NCBI GenBank assembly: GCA_002343455.1
Contig: DDSR01000383.1
Coordinates: forward strand, 1-32,191
DNA: 32,191 nucleotides
Direction: 5' to 3'
From: Deltaproteobacteria bacterium UBA2385
GTDB taxonomy: Bacteria > Myxococcota_A > UBA796 > UBA2385
Part shown: positions 29,728 to 32,191 of the stretch, piece after piece
How the letters are laid out: the number at the start of each line of letters is the position of its first letter
Numbering within the stretch: the first letter of the stretch is position 1
The notes under the pieces: model-generated
Database searches by the model: none
Told to the model about the DNA's origin: nothing
Seen by the model: the letters and a program-made list of their open reading frames with translations, nothing else
Position numbers and translations under genes: made by a program

Positions 29728-32191
29728 GGGCGGTTCTCCACCAGGCAGTCGGCCAGCTCGATCCAGATCCGGCGGGCGGCGGGCGTGAACTCCTCCTCGT
29801 TCGAGGCCAGCGGCAGCAGGCGGCTCAGGATGCGCTCGGCGAGGCTGCCCTGCTGGACGATGCCGGCCGAGAGGTCCAGGTAGCGCTGCTCCTGCAGGCG
29901 CACCCGCCACTGGATGCGCTCCAGGTGCCAGGCCAGCACCTGGCGGGCCGAGAGCGTGCCCCGGGCGTCCCGCAGGCTGTCCAAGGGGAGATGGGGGGCC
30001 AGGACCCGGGCCTGGCTGCCCTCGCGGGCGACGGCGAAGAGATCGGCCTCCAGCACCGCCTGCGGCGCCGGCCGCAGCTCGTCCAGGCTGCGGGAGAGGT
30101 CCTTGATCGCCCGCCGGGTGAACCAGGCGATCGCCATATCCATCGCCACGCACTCCTGGACGTCCAGGATGCGCACCTCCAGCGACTCGCGGCTGGCCTT
30201 GAAGACGGCCCCGCGGGCGTTGAGGAACTCGTGCCGCAGGGCGCCGGCGTCGGGGAGGCGGTCGACGGCGGCGTACATCGGGCCGAGGATGTCGCGCCGG
30301 TAGTCGCTGTAGCGGCTGAGCGGCTCGGGGACGAGGCGGGCCATGCTCTCGGGCAAGCGGGCCTGGTGCAGCAGCAGCCAGTGGACCCGGTTGTCGACGG
30401 CGCCGGTCAGCTCGCCCTCGACCAGCGGCGAGCTGGCCGCCAGGGCCGGCAGGTAGGGCACCAGCAGGCGGGCGGCGTTCATCATCGCCACGGCGTCTTC
30501 GGGATCGCCCATCGGCAGGTTGACGTGGACGGCCTGCACATTGGCCCAGCCGTGGGAGCGCACGTCGAAGAGGCGGGCGTAGGTCTCGTAGATGCGGCGG
30601 TTGCTGCGCCGCCACAGCCGGGCCTTCTCGGGACGGAACCAGGGGTGCATGCCGCCGGGCAGCAGCCGGGCCCGCTGCCGCTGGTCCAAGACCAGGGCCA
30701 TGCGCCGGACCCCCTCGACCAGGTCGGCCTCGGCCCGGGCCAGGGAGCGGTGCGGCAGCACGTTCTTGATCTCGATCACATGGTCCATGATCTCGTTGGA
30801 GAAGCCCACCCGGCCGAGCTCGACGTCGCTGCACGGGCGGCCGGCCAGGGCGGCCAGGGCCTCCTCCGCGATGGGCATGACGTTCAGGTCGCGGTCGACG
30901 ATCGGGTACTCCAGCTCCAGGCCGGTCACCTCGTAGGCGCGCCAGGGGCGGCTGGGCGGCGGGGTGGGCCTGCCGATGGGCTCGCGCAGGGTGGAGATGG
31001 CCCCCTCGCGGCGGGCCGGGCGCGGGGTCGGCGCCCGCTTGACGCCGCTCTTCTTGCCGGCGATGTGCAGCCGCTTCTGGAACCAGCGGACGAGGTCCTC
31101 GTAGACCAGGTCCCCGTCGGCGGCGTCCTCGTAGCCGTGGTCCAGGTTGGCGTTGTCGTTGACCTCGATCACCACCGGCCCGTTGACGGTCTCCTTGAGG
31201 TCGACGCCGAAGAAGCCGTCGCCGATCAGGTCGACCGCCGCCACGGCCAGCCGCCGCACATCGGCCGGGGCCTTGTCGCGGGGCACGGCCTCGACACGCC
31301 CGAAGCGCACCGAGCTGCCCTGCATGGCCCGGATCTGCCAGTGCCCGGGCACCATATGGTAGCGGGCCGTGTAGAGGACCTTGCCGTCCAGCACGCCCAC
31401 CCGCCAGTCGAAGGTGGTCGGCAGGTACTCCTGGGCCACCAGCAGGGGCGAGCGGTCCAGCAGGGGAGGCACCCGCCAGGCGAAGTCCTCCTCGCTCTCG
31501 ACCTTGAAGACGGCGGTCGAGAAGGAGCCGTCGGGCACCTTGACGATGATCGGCGAGCCCAGCTCGGCCGTGAGCTGCTCGAAGCTGGCCTCGCGGCCGA
31601 AGATGGCGCTCTTGGGGGTGGCGAGGCCGGCCCGCGAGAGCAGCTCGTGCAGGTAGACCTTGTTGCCGCAGCGCACGATCGCCGAGGGGTGGTCGATCAC
31701 CGGCATGCCCAGGGCCTCGGCTCGCGAGGCGAAGCGCCAGGCCGGCTGGTCCACCCCGGTCAGGATGCGGATGAAGAGGGCGTCGTGCTCTCCCAGCCGG
31801 TCCAGGTCGTCGGGGCCGATGCGCTCGACCCGCAGGCCGCGCTTCTGGGCGATCTGGGCGAGGCGATCCATGGTCTCGGCGGTCGAGGCGCAGGAGGGAT
31901 CGGCCCCGTCCCAGAGCAGGGCGAGGCTGGGCATGCCCTCCACCGGCGCGACGGAGCGGGGGCTGTAGGCGGCCAGGGCCTGGACGAGGCAGCGGCGCTC
32001 GGGCTCGTCGAGGGCCTCGATCGCCAGGACCCGCAGATCCACCAGCCGCCAGCGGCCGGCGTCGCGGACCAGCTCGACCTCGCAGGCCGGCACGGGCCAG
32101 GCGGCGAAGACCTTGCGGGCGAGGCGGGGCAGCTTGGGGGCGAGGCCGGGGCCCTCCTCTGGCCAGGGGCGGCCGCCCAGCACCCGGAAGA
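29709..32191 (-). CDS. RimK-type ATP-grasp / GCS2 amidoligase fusion (5' end outside window)
   Basis: The frame is open to the right edge, so the N-terminus is missing; more than 825 residues. Numbering from a possible GTG at 32183. Residues ~85-375 are an ATP-grasp ligase: NKVYLHELLSRAGLATPKS (175-193), PIIVKVPDGSFSTAVFKV, LLVAQEYLPTTFDWRVGVLDGKV, and FGVDLKETVNGPVVIEVNDNAN with the metal-binding D, E340 and N342. A Lys/Arg/Pro linker (376-412) leads to a GCS2/YbdK-type carboxylate-amine ligase: TGLELEYPI (Glu pair, 420-428), NEIMDHVIEIKN, GMHPWF, VQAVHVNLPM and SRESLEVRILDVQEC. Both ATP sites look intact. In many bacteria these are separate genes. Coupled to an FGase-like enzyme. Cytoplasmic; substrates unknown, probably amino acids or a peptide. 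Confidence 0.92.
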   Translation of the reverse strand, partial: FRVLGGRPWPEEGPGLAPKLPRLARKVFAAWPVPACEVELVRDAGRWRLVDLRVLAIEALDEPERRCLVQALAAYSPRSVAPVEGMPSLALLWDGADPSCASTAETMDRLAQIAQKRGLRVERIGPDDLDRLGEHDALFIRILTGVDQPAWRFASRAEALGMPVIDHPSAIVRCGNKVYLHELLSRAGLATPKSAIFGREASFEQLTAELGSPIIVKVPDGSFSTAVFKVESEEDFAWRVPPLLDRSPLLVAQEYLPTTFDWRVGVLDGKVLYTARYHMVPGHWQIRAMQGSSVRFGRVEAVPRDKAPADVRRLAVAAVDLIGDGFFGVDLKETVNGPVVIEVNDNANLDHGYEDAADGDLVYEDLVRWFQKRLHIAGKKSGVKRAPTPRPARREGAISTLREPIGRPTPPPSRPWRAYEVTGLELEYPIVDRDLNVMPIAEEALAALAGRPCSDVELGRVGFSNEIMDHVIEIKNVLPHRSLARAEADLVEGVRRMALVLDQRQRARLLPGGMHPWFRPEKARLWRRSNRRIYETYARLFDVRSHGWANVQAVHVNLPMGDPEDAVAMMNAARLLVPYLPALAASSPLVEGELTGAVDNRVHWLLLHQARLPESMARLVPEPLSRYSDYRRDILGPMYAAVDRLPDAGALRHEFLNARGAVFKASRESLEVRILDVQECVAMDMAIAWFTRRAIKDLSRSLDELRPAPQAVLEADLFAVAREGSQARVLAPHLPLDSLRDARGTLSARQVLAWHLERIQWRVRLQEQRYLDLSAGIVQQGSLAERILSRLLPLASNEEEFTPAARRIWIELADCLVENRPWSGRA

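Noticed and set aside
29110..29883. Plus-strand frames over the amidoligase and FGase genes
   Set aside because: They are complementary shadows with no start signals or family features.

Overview
The window is a gene-dense, very GC-rich bacterial chromosome segment. Many genes encode predicted lipoproteins with a Leu-x-(Ala/Ser)-Cys lipobox. There is also a MopE-type metal-binding and FG-GAP surface protein, an MCE transport protein, a 3-ketosphinganine-reductase-like SDR and many ATGA/GTGA-coupled minus-strand genes. Together these suggest a Gram-negative of the Myxococcota (old Deltaproteobacteria) type. That placement is inference from gene content; no rRNA or ribosomal protein gene is present to confirm it.

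Layout. 1-1453: 3' part of recJ (+). 1454-2149: a 0.7-kb repeat-rich spacer between convergent genes, holding two inverted copies of a ~130-bp repeat, a CACGGAG cluster and three 51-bp tandem hairpin units. 2150-6490: a minus-strand operon of a small unknown protein, a glycoside-hydrolase-like protein and two related lipoproteins, driven by a recognisable promoter followed by five 15-bp repeats. 6649-11251: a minus-strand group of MCE/MlaD protein, ABC-exporter-type permease, TPR lipoprotein and LolA/LolB-like lipoprotein. 11310-12053: a TPR protein (+). 12038-16299: a minus-strand operon of an unknown protein, RlpA, a membrane-domain/M19 dipeptidase fusion and a KDSR-like SDR. 16400-18496: plus-strand zincin-like lipoprotein, winged-helix (HTH_42/AlkZ-type) protein and a 40-aa membrane protein. 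18502-19257: methionine aminopeptidase (-). 19343-19618: a LysR-type protein reduced to its DNA-binding domain (+), with a T-N11-A dyad in the divergent spacer. 19649-23384: a plus-strand operon of MopE/FG-GAP lipoprotein, small lipoprotein and GT39-like glycosyltransferase. 23385-23965: a spacer with two 45-bp hairpin repeats, followed by an unrecognised helical protein. 24416-25593: a degenerate metallo-beta-lactamase-like protein and a hemerythrin (-). 25691-27094: a stand-alone FkbH-like protein (+). 27080-32191: a minus-strand operon of an ATP-grasp/GCS2 amidoligase fusion (running off the right edge), an N-formylglutamate-amidohydrolase-like enzyme and an alpha/beta-hydrolase-like lipoprotein.

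The best candidate for an undescribed system is the last operon. A peptide-bond-forming double ligase, an amide-cleaving enzyme and a secreted hydrolase are translationally coupled there. Second candidates are the operon at 2150-6490, with its tandem-repeat leader, and the LysR-HTH-only regulator with its own operator-like site. Convergent genes are packed with almost no space (overlaps at 12038-12053 and 27080-27094; gaps of 3-5 bp at 24413-24415 and 18497-18501). The two large repeat-bearing spacers therefore stand out.
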